From an uncultured Armatimonadota bacterium (GTDB lineage Bacteria; Armatimonadota; Armatimonadia; Armatimonadales; Armatimonadaceae): DNA of 64,000 nucleotides. The position numbers were made by a program, and so were the translations under genes. A model generated the notes under the pieces. That model was not told the DNA's origin. It searched no databases and saw only the letters and a program-made list of their open reading frames with translations. Location: positions 1-64,000 of the forward strand of contig CAIVZM010000038.1 of the NCBI GenBank assembly GCA_903910385.1. Reading direction: 5' to 3'. Shown here piece by piece: positions 35,222 to 44,291 of the stretch (its first letter is position 1; every line of letters starts with the position of its first letter).

Positions 35222-36331
35222 TCACACCAGATTTTCGGGGTTCAAACCCTGCAGGTCAGCGGGGATAAAGCGACCGTCCTTGCGGATCAATTCGCCATCG
35301 AACCAGATTTCGCCGCCGCCGTAGTCTTCCCGCTGAATCAGTACCATATCCCAGTGCACCTGAGATTTATTGCCGTTACCGGGCGTTTCGTAGGCGTTAC
35401 CGGGGGTAAAGTGCAGACTTCCGGCGATTTTCTCATCGAAAAGAACGTCGCGCATCGGGCGCAGGATATACGGGTTGAAAGCGATAGAGAACTCACCGAT
35501 ACGGCGGGCACCCGGATCGCTGTCCAGCACCGCGTTCAGACTTGCCGTATCGCTGCCGGTCGCCTCGACGATAACGCCATCCTTTAGAACGAGACGGATA
35601 TCATCGTAGGGCTTGCCCTGATAGATCGTCCCGGCATTGAAGTGAATGACGCCGTTCGCGCTATCGATGGTCGGGCAGGTGAAGCATTCGCCATCGGGGA
35701 TATTGCGTGCGCCGCCACAGATTTGCGCTCCGATTCCCTTGATCGAGAAGGAAATATCGGTGTCTCGCGCCGTCAGACGGACTTTATCGGCGTTCTTCAT
35801 GCGCTCCGCCAGCGGAATCTGCGCCGCCGCCATTTTCGCATAATCCAGGGTGCAGACATCGAAATAAAAATCGGTGAACTGCTCCGTGCTCATGCCTGCC
35901 GCCTGCGCGAAGGAAGGCGTCGGATAGCGAAGGACGACCCAACGCGTCTTATTGACGCGATAATCCTGCACCGGACGCATCTTGCCCTGAATCAGGTTCA
36001 TCTTCTCCGAAGGGACGTCCGATAATTCGAAGGCATTGTCGGCGCCGCGCACCCCGATGTAGGCGTCCATATCCTGCATTCGCGCCAGTTCATGACGGGT
36101 GCGAATTTCCATCATTTCTTCGGTCGCATTCCGGGCAAGGGCACGCTGGACGCTTTGCCGGACGGTATTCACAAACGGAATCGCGCCAACGGACGCCGCC
36201 TTCTCAATCAGCGCCGCCACCACTTCATCCGGCGTATCGAAGGCTTCGATGAGGACTTTCTCCCCTTCCTTCAACTGGGTCGAATGCGAGATAAGAACAT
36301 CGGCGAGTTTGCCGATACGTGGGTCTGCCAT
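35222..36331 (-). CDS. M29-family aminopeptidase (AmpS/AmpT type)
   Basis: 369 residues of the thermophilic metalloprotease family M29, which removes N-terminal residues using a two-metal centre. Blocks seen: EGEKVLIEAFDTPDEVVAAL, RWVVLRYPTPSFAQAAGMS, GARNIPDGECFTCP, GVIHFNAGTIYQGKPYDDI, GEFSIAFNP and the ligand motifs HFTPGNAYETP and SQVHWDMVLI (HxD). The length of the family (about 370-410) is matched. It acts in the cytosol. The ATG at 36331 has only AGAAAGAA upstream. It probably forms its own transcript ended by the hairpin at 35165. Confidence 0.93.
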   Translation of the reverse strand: MADPRIGKLADVLISHSTQLKEGEKVLIEAFDTPDEVVAALIEKAASVGAIPFVNTVRQSVQRALARNATEEMMEIRTRHELARMQDMDAYIGVRGADNAFELSDVPSEKMNLIQGKMRPVQDYRVNKTRWVVLRYPTPSFAQAAGMSTEQFTDFYFDVCTLDYAKMAAAQIPLAERMKNADKVRLTARDTDISFSIKGIGAQICGGARNIPDGECFTCPTIDSANGVIHFNAGTIYQGKPYDDIRLVLKDGVIVEATGSDTASLNAVLDSDPGARRIGEFSIAFNPYILRPMRDVLFDEKIAGSLHFTPGNAYETPGNGNKSQVHWDMVLIQREDYGGGEIWFDGELIRKDGRFIPADLQGLNPENLV

Positions 36332-36408
36332 TAATTTTTCTTTCTACATTTGTCAAATAGGGACGATAGGAACGGGTTACGCGAACGACTTCTCCGCAAT
36401 ATTATCTT

Positions 36409-37068
36409 TTACCACTTATGCACCAGAGCGAGTCGCGGCGTTTGCGTCGCGTTGCGACTGCCGGAGTGGGCGGTCAGGTAATGGTAGAACAGCACATCGC
36501 CTCGCTTACCCAGCAACTCGACGGGTTCGCCCAGATCTATTTTGCCCAGATCATTGTTCAATGTCGCCATCAGTTCGTATTTTTGCGGGTCGCTCTGCGC
36601 CAGCGCTTCGATTTTCCGGAAGGAACCCGGCCATACGACTGTCCCGGCGCCGTGCCGGGGTACATCATTCAGGTAAGTGATAGAGGCGACTCGCATCGGG
36701 CGCGGGAAGACTTTGAATCCGTCCCGGGGCAGGGCATGGTCGATATGTGGCCCATGGTGGCTCCATGCTCCCTCCTGCGGAAAGATATTGAGGGTTAATG
36801 TCCCGGTGACGGGATTTACCGCTTCTCCCGCCAGTTCCGATGCCGCCTGCATGGCTTCGGGCGTAAAGCAAGCGATAATATCCGGGTCGCTGTGCCCGCT
36901 TGCCAGCGGGACATTACCCCAGGTAGTCGGATCATCGGGGTTCGCGTTCAACCTGCGCCAGAGCGCCGCCGCGCCCCGTTGCGAAATATCATCGGCGATC
37001 AATCCAGAGACAAGGACGTAGCCTTCTTCCACAAATTGATGATGTTGTTCCGGTGTGAGAATACTCAT
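36409..37068 (-). CDS. Phytanoyl-CoA dioxygenase-like (PhyH) protein 1
   Basis: A predicted Fe(II)/2-oxoglutarate-dependent oxygenase of 219 residues with a double-stranded beta-helix. The iron triad is visible as HIDHALPRDGFKV (His and Asp) and the distal His in FYHYLTAHSGSRNATQTPR, whose Arg would hold 2-oxoglutarate. TPEQHHQFVEEGYVLVSGLI is the usual PhyH opening. The substrate is unknown; such genes are strongly expanded in Armatimonadota, Planctomycetota and Verrucomicrobiota. The ATG at 37068 is chosen from the family start although its AAAGG is only one base away; a TTG at 37113 in the same frame is possible. Divergent from the CrtU-like gene. Confidence 0.82.
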   Translation of the reverse strand: MSILTPEQHHQFVEEGYVLVSGLIADDISQRGAAALWRRLNANPDDPTTWGNVPLASGHSDPDIIACFTPEAMQAASELAGEAVNPVTGTLTLNIFPQEGAWSHHGPHIDHALPRDGFKVFPRPMRVASITYLNDVPRHGAGTVVWPGSFRKIEALAQSDPQKYELMATLNNDLGKIDLGEPVELLGKRGDVLFYHYLTAHSGSRNATQTPRLALVHKW

Positions 37069-37262
37069 ACCTTTCGGTTCGCCGCAGAGAATGTCGTCTC
37101 CTGCCAAAAGCAAAAAAACGGTCGGCGCGATGGCTTGAAGTTCTATTCGATTTCCCGCTTTTCCGAACGTTGTCGCCGGGGAGGAACGCCCGATAGAATA
37201 GGAGGGCGATTTCTCCCCGGATTTCGGGGTATGAGAGTGGTGACGAGTTGACTCAGGGGACG

Positions 37263-38726
37263 ATGAACGGAAAACAGGACGATTCCCGGCGTTATGTTGT
37301 GGTAGTGGGTGGCGGTCTTGCCGGGACAGCGGCGGCGACGATTCTGGCGGAACAGGGCGTACACGTCACGGTTCTGGAACGCGAAAACTTTCTGGGCGGG
37401 CGGGCGGGCGCATGGACAGATACTCTGCAAGATGGCTCCGCTTTCGAGATGGAACGCGGCTTTCATGCCTTTTTCCGCAACTACAAGAATCTGCGTTCAC
37501 TGTTGCGCCGCATCGATCCCAAACTACGATTTTTGACGCGCCTGCACGACTACCCCCTGCTCGGACCGAATGGTCAGTCGGAATCCTTCGCCCGGTTGCC
37601 TAAAATTCCGCCGTTCAATATTATCGAACTGGTGCGCCGCTCTCCTTCGATTCATTTCCGCGATTTGATGAAAGCGGATCTGGATCGCACTAACGCGATG
37701 CTGGCATTCGACCCGGAACGGACTTATCAGGAAAGGGATGAAGAAACGGCGAAAGAATTCCTCGACGGTCTGAACTTCCCGCCTAAAGCGCGTCAGATGC
37801 TGTTCGATGTCTTCGCCCATTCGTTTTTCAATCCGGAGGAGCGGTATTCGGCGGCGGAACTGCTCGCCATGTTCCACTTTTACTTCACCCGAAACCCGGA
37901 AGGATTGGTCTTCGATGTCATGAACCAGCCGTTCAGCGTCGCCTTCTGGAAGCCGATGGAAAGCTATCTTCGGGATCGCGGCGTGGACATTTATCTCAAT
38001 AGTGTCGCGGAGGTTATTGAAGCGCAGGGAAATCGATACGCCGTACGCTTCCGCCACGGAGACGAGTCAAATGTCCTCGAAGCGGATGCTGTCGTTCTGG
38101 CGGTAACGGCGCCGGGATTGAAGGCGCTGGTCGCCGCGTCGCCGTCTCTTTCCCCTCTGAAGCGATCCGTCGATTCTCTGGAGACGACCCTGCCTTTTGC
38201 GGTATGGCGCCTGTGGCTGGATCGTTTTTGTCATCCGCATCGTCCGCCGTTCGCCGGCACGACCGGGGTGGGTCTTCTGGAAAATATCTCGCTTTATGAG
38301 AAAATCGAGAGCGAAAGCAAACGCTGGTCGGCGGCGAATCACGGTAGCATCGTCGAACTCCATGCCTATGGGATTCCCGAATCACTGACGGAAGAGGAAA
38401 TCAAACGCGATTTGCTTGCCGGGATGCATGCCGTCTACCCGGAAACCTGCGGCGCAACCATTCGAGAGGAGCGGTTCCTGCGACGACAGGACTGCCCCGC
38501 CTTCGCGCCCGGTTCACACGCCCATCGCCCCGGCGTTATCACTCCCCTGCCGACCGTCGTTCTGGCGGGGGATTTCGTCAAGTTACCTTTTCCCAGCGCC
38601 TTGATGGAAAGAGCGACATCCTCCGGCTTCATTGCCGCCAACGCCCTGCTCGCCCGCTGGAAACTGCCCGAAACCCGGGTCGAACATGGCCCCACGCATG
38701 GCATCTTTGCCAGTCGCAAGCGGTAA
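37263..38726 (+). CDS. CrtU-like carotene desaturase/FAD oxidoreductase
   Basis: About 487 residues. The FAD-binding start VVVVGGGLAGTAAATILAEQ is followed by LERENFLGGRAGAW. The blocks ERGFHAFFRNYKNLRSLLRR, LARLPKIPPFN-like (here FARLPKIPPFNIIELVRR), FDVFAHSFFNPEERYSAAEL and MFHFYFTRNPEGLVFDV closely follow the CrtU/isorenieratene synthase and carotene desaturase group, which act on the ends of beta-carotene or gamma-carotene. Aromatic carotenoid formation is thus possible, but the assignment rests on pattern recall. The C-terminal VVLAGDFVKLPFPSALMERA closes the FAD site. The start could be TTG 37248 or ATG 37263; the ATG is preferred. The CrtI-type gene at 10755 is the only other carotenoid gene seen. 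Confidence 0.8.
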   Translation: MNGKQDDSRRYVVVVGGGLAGTAAATILAEQGVHVTVLERENFLGGRAGAWTDTLQDGSAFEMERGFHAFFRNYKNLRSLLRRIDPKLRFLTRLHDYPLLGPNGQSESFARLPKIPPFNIIELVRRSPSIHFRDLMKADLDRTNAMLAFDPERTYQERDEETAKEFLDGLNFPPKARQMLFDVFAHSFFNPEERYSAAELLAMFHFYFTRNPEGLVFDVMNQPFSVAFWKPMESYLRDRGVDIYLNSVAEVIEAQGNRYAVRFRHGDESNVLEADAVVLAVTAPGLKALVAASPSLSPLKRSVDSLETTLPFAVWRLWLDRFCHPHRPPFAGTTGVGLLENISLYEKIESESKRWSAANHGSIVELHAYGIPESLTEEEIKRDLLAGMHAVYPETCGATIREERFLRRQDCPAFAPGSHAHRPGVITPLPTVVLAGDFVKLPFPSALMERATSSGFIAANALLARWKLPETRVEHGPTHGIFASRKR

Positions 38727-38789
38727 CGCCTCTGCCCTATTTCGCTTCCAATGCGGTAAAGTAGAATTGGAGAAACCGACCTTACTCTT

Positions 38790-39896
38790 ATGCGAATCTT
38801 GCCAGTGTCCGCCGCCTTGAGCGCTCTTTTGCTTGTCCTTGTTCCCGTTGTCATCGCGCCTGCGCAACCACCTGCGCCGTCTCCGGAAGACCTGCCGCTT
38901 GCCGGGTTACTCGACTCACGCGAAAAGCGCTTTAAAAATGTGCGGCAGATTACGTTCGGCGGCGATAATGCGGAAGCGTACTGGAGTTTCGATAGCAAAC
39001 GCCTGATTTTCCAGCACAGCGGCAGCGAAGGCGTTAAAGCCGACCAGATGTTCGTCATCAATGCCGATGGAACCGGGCGGAAATTGGTCAGCGATGGGCG
39101 CGGACGTTGTACGTGCGGCTACTTCCTGAAGAATAACCGCGAGATTATCTACGCCAGCACCACCGCCTACGGCGCAGAAATCCCTCCTCCGCCCGACCGT
39201 ACGCACGGTTATGTCTGGGCGGTCTATCCGTATTACACCATCTTCCGCGCCAATGCCGATGGAACCAATACCCGACCGCTTTTCCCCAAAAACGCCGGGC
39301 CGGGCATCCTCACGGGCTACAACGCCGAATCTACCGTCTCCCCAGATGGTAAGCGCATCATTTTCACCTCCGATAAAGACGGCGACCTCGAACTCTATTC
39401 CATGAACACGGATGGCGGCGATGTGAAACGACTGACCCACCGCACTGGGTATGATGGCGGCGCCTACTTCTCCCCGGACAGTAAGCGCATTGTCTGGCGA
39501 GCGGGACTGCCCAAAGATGAGGCGGAAGCGGCGGAGTATAAACGTCTGTTGAAGATGGGACTGGTGCGCCCCTCGCGTATGGAAATCTGGGTGGCGGACG
39601 CCGACGGTTCCAACGCCCGACAGGTAACTAACAACGGCGCGGCGAACTTCGCCCCCTTCTTCACGCCGGATGGCAAGCGCATCATCTTCGCCAGCAACCA
39701 TGAGGACAAACGAGGGCGCAAATTCGAAACTTACCTGATCAATGTGGATGGCTCCGGGTTAGAGAGGGTGACCTACGGCAACCAGTTCGACTCGTTCCCG
39801 ATGTTCTCCCCGGACGGCAAGCGCATCGCCTGGGCTTCCAACCGTAACGGCAAAAACCACGAAACCAATATCTTTGTCGCCGACTGGGTTCCCTGA
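38790..39896 (+). CDS. Exported TolB-like beta-propeller protein
   Basis: 368 residues with a Sec signal (ILPVSAALSALLLVLVPVVIA), followed by PD40/WD40-like blades: YWSFDSKRLIFQHSG, VSPDGKRIIFTSDKDGDLEL, FSPDSKRIVWRAG, FTPDGKRIIFASNH and FSPDGKRIAWASNRNG. The repeats carry the SPDGKR...I.F.S signature of TolB-type six-blade propellers. No catalytic hydrolase follows, so it is a binding or scaffold protein in the periplasm rather than a peptidase. An odd insertion with CTCGYF lies near residue 107. A TAGAAT -10-like box lies about 25 bases before the ATG. It may be transcribed with the small membrane protein at 39967. Confidence 0.85.
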   Translation: MRILPVSAALSALLLVLVPVVIAPAQPPAPSPEDLPLAGLLDSREKRFKNVRQITFGGDNAEAYWSFDSKRLIFQHSGSEGVKADQMFVINADGTGRKLVSDGRGRCTCGYFLKNNREIIYASTTAYGAEIPPPPDRTHGYVWAVYPYYTIFRANADGTNTRPLFPKNAGPGILTGYNAESTVSPDGKRIIFTSDKDGDLELYSMNTDGGDVKRLTHRTGYDGGAYFSPDSKRIVWRAGLPKDEAEAAEYKRLLKMGLVRPSRMEIWVADADGSNARQVTNNGAANFAPFFTPDGKRIIFASNHEDKRGRKFETYLINVDGSGLERVTYGNQFDSFPMFSPDGKRIAWASNRNGKNHETNIFVADWVP

Positions 39897-39966
39897 CCCC
39901 GCCACGAACCCGAATATTCACCCCCTGACCGCAGGGATACAGCACAGAAACAGGAGAGATAAATCG

Positions 39967-40311
39967 ATGGATTCGATCAAAAGAATGAGCGGCGCCTTCG
40001 GGATACTGCTGATGATTGTCGCAGTTCTACTGCTGATCCCGACCTATCTGGTATCCACTACCGATCTCCAGAAGAATATAACCTACGACGGTTGGGGGCG
40101 CATGCAGTTTCCCGCTCCCGCGATTCTCACCGAAATCACCGGCGGCGCATGGAAGCATTGGGCGGGCGGTTTCTGGTTTGTAATAGATACGCTTATCTTC
40201 TGGATACTGGCGGGAACCGGGTTCAACTTCTACAACAAAATATTAAAAGGCGTTCACCGCAACGACGACTACGAACTGTACCAATCCGACTACTGGCGTC
40301 ATGGTCGGTGA
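39967..40311 (+). CDS. Small two-helix membrane protein
   Basis: 114 residues with two membrane helices (GILLMIVAVLLLIPTYLVS at 11-29 and FWFVIDTLIFWILAGTGF at about 68-85) and a soluble segment between them that probably faces the periplasm. The C-terminus reads YELYQSDYWRHGR. No family recognised. AGGAGAG at the correct distance supports the ATG at 39967. The last codons matter because 19 bases from them (40282-40300) recur exactly at 47009-47027 inside the accessory island, a sign that DNA from this side of the RHS gene was copied downstream. Confidence 0.75.
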   Translation: MDSIKRMSGAFGILLMIVAVLLLIPTYLVSTTDLQKNITYDGWGRMQFPAPAILTEITGGAWKHWAGGFWFVIDTLIFWILAGTGFNFYNKILKGVHRNDDYELYQSDYWRHGR

Positions 40312-40345
40312 GATAGTCGCTCTTGAATCTCTTCAAAATTAACTA

Positions 40346-40374
40346 TTGACAACACAATAAAAGCCGGGTATATT
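40346..40374 (+). promoter_or_regulatory. Sigma70-type promoter of the RHS gene
   Basis: Perfect TTGACA at 40346-40351 and TATATT at 40369-40374 with a 17-base spacer, about 90 bases before the RHS start. The RHS gene is therefore probably transcribed on its own. Confidence 0.7.
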
Positions 40375-40466
40375 TCAGGCATAGGTTGATTGGTATAACC
40401 CGCTTTTGCGATGTTGCCCAATCCAGTATAAAGATGCGCCTTACCTGCGCAACGAGGGAAGACACA

Positions 40467-43400
40467 ATGAAGAAGGAACGCATTGAGGCAGGAGCCGACG
40501 AAGGTCTGTCCAACGTAGAAAAGACATCCGAGGAGATACTCCACGAATCCCGTCGACGATTTTTGAAACAGGCAGTGACAGCGGGAGTTACCGCCGCCCT
40601 TTTGCCGGGCCTTTCCTTAGGAAAGGCGTTTGCAGCGGGAAGACCTATTCCCCCCGCGCCCGGCGCTCCCCTGCCGTGGCAGATAGGCGAGAATGTGTAT
40701 TCCGGTATCCTTAACGTCGCTACAGGGAACTACCAACTCACTCAGCCGATTTGCGGGTGGGCGGGAATCGGCGGCGGGATAGCGCTGAGCCTGTACTTCA
40801 ACAGCCAGAGCTCCCGTACGGACACGCCGCTTGGCTCCAAATGGAGCCATAGTTTCTCTCTCCGCATTATCGGGACCAGTCCCGCCATTGTGGTCGCCGG
40901 AGATGGAACGGAAACGAAGTTCACTCTGTCCGGTAACGCTTATACCGCCCCTGCCGGAATTTATGACCGCCTCGTCCGTAACGCCGACAATACCTGGACA
41001 TTGACCAGAAAAGGCGGCTATCAGGTCTACCGCTTCAACGCCAGCGGCGTCCTGACCACCATTACCGACAATAACAATAATGTCACAACCTGCGCCTACA
41101 GCGGGAGGCAATTGGCAGCCGTCACTGACCCGACCGGACGCGCCCTCACGTTTGGATATACCGGCGGCAAACTGACCTCAATCACCGATTTTGAAAGCCG
41201 CGTCTGGACTCTGACCTATACAGGCAGTCAACTTACGCAAGTCTCCGACCCGGTTCTTTCGGGCGTGACCTACCGGACAGCGTTCGCCTACACGAGCGGC
41301 AACGTCACTGGCGTCACCAATCGCCTGAACAAGACGTGGGCGTTCACGTACGGGTCGGTCAATGATCTGATTACCATGACCGATCCGGACGGTAAAATCT
41401 GGAATTATTCTCTGACAATTCCGAGCGCCGGAGCCGGAGCGCGTACCGCTCTTCCCACCGACCCCTGGCCCAGCGATGTGGTCGCCGTCGGCGGCGTGAC
41501 CGACCCGACGAATGTGGTCGTGCAATACGGATTCGACAGCGCCGCCCGCGTCAGCGCGATTCGCGGCGCGACCGACAACCGGGCGGTTTATTCTTACAAC
41601 AGCGCAAACAACCGCCTTTCCCTGCAAACCGATAGCGGCGCAACCTGGAACTGGTCGTATGACACGCAGGGTAACCCACTTCAAGCCTCCGACCCGCTGG
41701 GTAAAATCACCCAGATGACCTATGACAGCGCCAGTCGTCCGCTGACCGTCAAAGACCCACTGAACAACACAACCACTTATCAGTATGACACAGCAGGCAA
41801 TCGGACGCAAGTAATAGACCCTCTCGGAAATGCCACTATCACCGCTTACAATACGGTCGGTCTTACAACTCAAATCACAGACGCTCGCGGCAAAAATACG
41901 CAATTCCTTTACGATGCCTACGGGAATCAAACGCGCATCACTGACCCTTTGGGTAATCAGATTAACTTTCAGTTCCAGAATGGCAACGCCGACCGCGTAT
42001 CCCGCCGCACGGACGCGATGGGTCGCATCACCGACTACAATTACGATGCGTGGGGGCGCCAGACGGGCATTCGCTACGTTACGACAGGTAATCCATCCAT
42101 TCTCTCCACTTATGACGCCGAAGGTCGACTGACGCAAAGCGTAGACGGCACGGGAACGCGCACCTACTCCTACGATGCTTGGAGTCGTCGGATCAGCATG
42201 ACCGACCCGATGGGTAACACACAAGCCACCTACGACAACGCTGGACGATTGAAAACGCAAACGGATGTAGCGGGCCGCACCCACACCTATGGCTATGACA
42301 ATTACCAGCGCCTTGCCTCCGTCAGCGATGGTTCACAGACCGTGCAGTATACCTATACTCCTGACAACAAGGTAGCAACTTGCCTGTACCCCAATGGAAC
42401 CCGCGCCGATTACGCTTATGATCTTGTAGGTCGTCCGACCGCCATCGTTCATAAACGCGTCTCGAATAACAGCGTCATAGTCGGCTACGCCGCCGCTTAT
42501 GATAACGCTGGTCGCGTTATGCAAGTCACCGAAACTCCGAGCGGAGCCGTTACTACCTACCAATATGACAATGCAGGACGTCTGCTACGAGAAGAGCGCA
42601 CGATTGACCCTCCGTACTTAGGTGTCTATACTTATAACGCCAAAGGCAATCGCCTTACCGCCCTCCGCTCTGAAAATGGTATTGTGTCGCATAACGGAAC
42701 TTATTCTTACGATGACGCTTCTCGATTAATTCAGGTGGTTGACCTTGCCATTGGAGTGACTGACCTCTACACATGGAACAGCGATGGTACACTCGCCGCT
42801 TATCCTGGCTCAGGCTACATTCGCCGCCTTTCCTATAATGAAGAAGGTCATCTGACCGCCATCAATCGTGATTACGGCGGGGGAAACATCCAACTCGGCT
42901 ATGAGTATGGCTATGCCGCTGATGGTGGACGACGTTGGGGCAAAGATTACAGCGCTAACCAGTGGACTTGGTACCCATGTGGCGTCTCTTGCTCTGGCGG
43001 TGAGTTAGTCGAGTTGCAAAAACCGCTAAACGGGGGAACATGGCAAATATCGGTTCTTTATGAGAGCATAGGGCGCCAACCTATTATTCGGAATGGTACA
43101 AGCCTTCACACAGATATTTCTGGGGCTGTGACTATGATGTATGATAGCAACAATGTTTCGACCGTAGTTTACGACAGCTTTGGGTTATCCAGATACGCTA
43201 CGGGGAATCCCGGTAATCAGCGTAACCAATGGGGCCGCGAAGCGGCGGAAGGGTTGTATTACGGATCAACTTCGTATTACCTACCACAAACGGCAACAAC
43301 ATTGAACCAAGTCACGCCACAGCAACAGCAGTATCCCTATAAAAGGAACTGCGCAACTGTTCTGAGCACATGTATGACCAACGCATCAACCGCCAACACC

Positions 43401-43610
43401 AATTGCGTTGGCGCAGTCCAGATATGGGTCATGGGATGCCTTGCTATCTGCTTGCGTTTCAAGGAACCTAGGGCATTTGCGGCGTGCAGCGCTGGGTGTG
43501 CCGCGACTGGTCTGCTCTTTTTGGGCTACTGCCAATATAGGTACTATACGGATCAAGCCGCCTGCCGTGAAGCCTACTGGATATGTGTGAAGAACGGCGG
43601 AACCCCATAG
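40467..43610 (+). CDS. Tat-exported RHS/YD-repeat protein with cysteine-rich C-terminal tip
   Basis: 1047 residues. Residues 29-58 form a twin-arginine signal (RRRFLKQAVTAGVTAALLPG, cut near AFA). Residues about 75-170 resemble the DUF6531-type start of RHS proteins (NVYSGILNVATGNYQLTQP, LGSKWSHSFSLRI). Residues 190-940 are YD repeats (for example YDSASRPLTVKDPLNNTTTY, YDAWGRQTGIRYVT, YDNAGRLLREERTID), which build a hollow shell in known toxins. The usual RHS end motif is degenerate (AEGLYYGSTSYYLPQ). The last 90 residues (958-1047) are unrelated to the core: hydrophobic, with ten cysteines (from KRNCATVLSTC to YWICVKN). By analogy with polymorphic toxins this is the toxic tip, here probably membrane-active. 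GAGGGAAG supports the ATG. Small membrane-protein genes follow, candidate immunity genes. Confidence 0.88.
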   Translation: MKKERIEAGADEGLSNVEKTSEEILHESRRRFLKQAVTAGVTAALLPGLSLGKAFAAGRPIPPAPGAPLPWQIGENVYSGILNVATGNYQLTQPICGWAGIGGGIALSLYFNSQSSRTDTPLGSKWSHSFSLRIIGTSPAIVVAGDGTETKFTLSGNAYTAPAGIYDRLVRNADNTWTLTRKGGYQVYRFNASGVLTTITDNNNNVTTCAYSGRQLAAVTDPTGRALTFGYTGGKLTSITDFESRVWTLTYTGSQLTQVSDPVLSGVTYRTAFAYTSGNVTGVTNRLNKTWAFTYGSVNDLITMTDPDGKIWNYSLTIPSAGAGARTALPTDPWPSDVVAVGGVTDPTNVVVQYGFDSAARVSAIRGATDNRAVYSYNSANNRLSLQTDSGATWNWSYDTQGNPLQASDPLGKITQMTYDSASRPLTVKDPLNNTTTYQYDTAGNRTQVIDPLGNATITAYNTVGLTTQITDARGKNTQFLYDAYGNQTRITDPLGNQINFQFQNGNADRVSRRTDAMGRITDYNYDAWGRQTGIRYVTTGNPSILSTYDAEGRLTQSVDGTGTRTYSYDAWSRRISMTDPMGNTQATYDNAGRLKTQTDVAGRTHTYGYDNYQRLASVSDGSQTVQYTYTPDNKVATCLYPNGTRADYAYDLVGRPTAIVHKRVSNNSVIVGYAAAYDNAGRVMQVTETPSGAVTTYQYDNAGRLLREERTIDPPYLGVYTYNAKGNRLTALRSENGIVSHNGTYSYDDASRLIQVVDLAIGVTDLYTWNSDGTLAAYPGSGYIRRLSYNEEGHLTAINRDYGGGNIQLGYEYGYAADGGRRWGKDYSANQWTWYPCGVSCSGGELVELQKPLNGGTWQISVLYESIGRQPIIRNGTSLHTDISGAVTMMYDSNNVSTVVYDSFGLSRYATGNPGNQRNQWGREAAEGLYYGSTSYYLPQTATTLNQVTPQQQQYPYKRNCATVLSTCMTNASTANTNCVGAVQIWVMGCLAICLRFKEPRAFAACSAGCAATGLLFLGYCQYRYYTDQAACREAYWICVKNGGTP

Positions 43611-43742
43611 CAAGCGATCTTCCCTCTGCCCGTATGTTCGAGACAAGTCTATAATCATACGGGTGGGCTTGCCACACATGACCAACATCCGTGTATCCTA
43701 TGCCTGTTTGCCAGTATTATGGATAACAAAGGACGAAAAACA

Positions 43743-43988
43743 ATGTTTTCTCTGACACCGATTGCCATTAATGCCGTAGTCGTCGTAGTGACTGCTGTAT
43801 TCATTGTGACGAACTATCTTCGTGGCAATAACAGAGCCGTGATGACAATGTTTTGTTGCTTATTGTTCGAGATAGGATCGGTTTTCTTAACATTCACCTC
43901 AACAACCAGAGCGGCAAACGAGGTAATCTCGGCGCTAACTAACTCGGTGGAACAGTGTGAGTCGAATGGGAGCGCTAAACTTCATTAA
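43743..43988 (+). CDS. Small membrane protein, candidate immunity protein 1
   Basis: 81 residues with two hydrophobic helices (IAINAVVVVVTAVFIVTNYL and AVMTMFCCLLFEIGSVFLTF) and a short polar tail. No family recognised. AAAGGACGA lies about nine bases before the ATG at 43743; an ATG at 43719 is also in frame. It is the first gene after the RHS protein, 132 bases behind it on the same strand, which is the usual position of an immunity gene for the RHS tip. A membrane location would fit a tip that attacks membranes. The immunity role is an inference from position and size. Confidence 0.6.
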   Translation: MFSLTPIAINAVVVVVTAVFIVTNYLRGNNRAVMTMFCCLLFEIGSVFLTFTSTTRAANEVISALTNSVEQCESNGSAKLH

Positions 43989-44114
43989 CTAACAATACAT
44001 CTGCTCCTGTTGTTCACCCATGTTACACGCTCGCATATGGATTCTTGAGCGTATATACTCTCAAAAATACGGCTCACAGCATATTTATAACAAAGTAATA
44101 GCTATGCAATATAA
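43989..44114. other. Island spacer before the orphan tip
   Basis: Together with the orphan-tip segment (44115-44291) and 44292-44430 this makes a stretch of about 440 bases without a complete gene. It contains the first copy of the 33-base repeat (44086-44118). Confidence 0.4.
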
Positions 44115-44118
44115 TTCG
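44086..44118 (+). repeat. Short repeat, copy A
   Basis: TATAACAAAGTAATAGCTAT followed by GCAATATAATTCG. It matches copy B at 44806-44838 in about 25 of 33 positions. Copy A precedes the orphan tip segment and copy B precedes the signal peptide of the exported protein gene, suggesting that upstream regions were duplicated. Confidence 0.55.
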
Positions 44119-44291
44119 GCTGTGTCGCTGGCTGTTGGGCGGCTGCCGCCGCTATATGCGCCGCTATCATCGGAGCCTGCTGGTTAGGTTACGTCGCATG
44201 GAGGTTGTACTGTGACATATACCATAGAGACTGCTCTAAACGTCGGGGAGAAGCTGTGCGCTGGCAATTAAACCCACGAGAAGCCACGTAG
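44115..44291 (+). pseudogene. Orphan cysteine-rich tip segment without a start codon
   Basis: An open frame of 58 codons, closed by TAG at 44289-44291 and opened by a TAA at 44112, with no start codon near its beginning. It encodes a hydrophobic, cysteine-rich peptide: FGCVAGCWAAAAAICAAIIG, then ACWLGYVAWRLYCDIYHRDC, then a basic tail ending LNPREAT. The spacing of Cys, Ala and Gly and the aromatic Cys-Tyr segment recall the end of the RHS protein (AACSAGCAATGLLFLGYC). In polymorphic-toxin loci, displaced C-terminal tips often follow the main gene and can be recombined into it. Here it looks like such an orphan cassette or its remnant. Similarity was judged by eye only. Confidence 0.5.
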
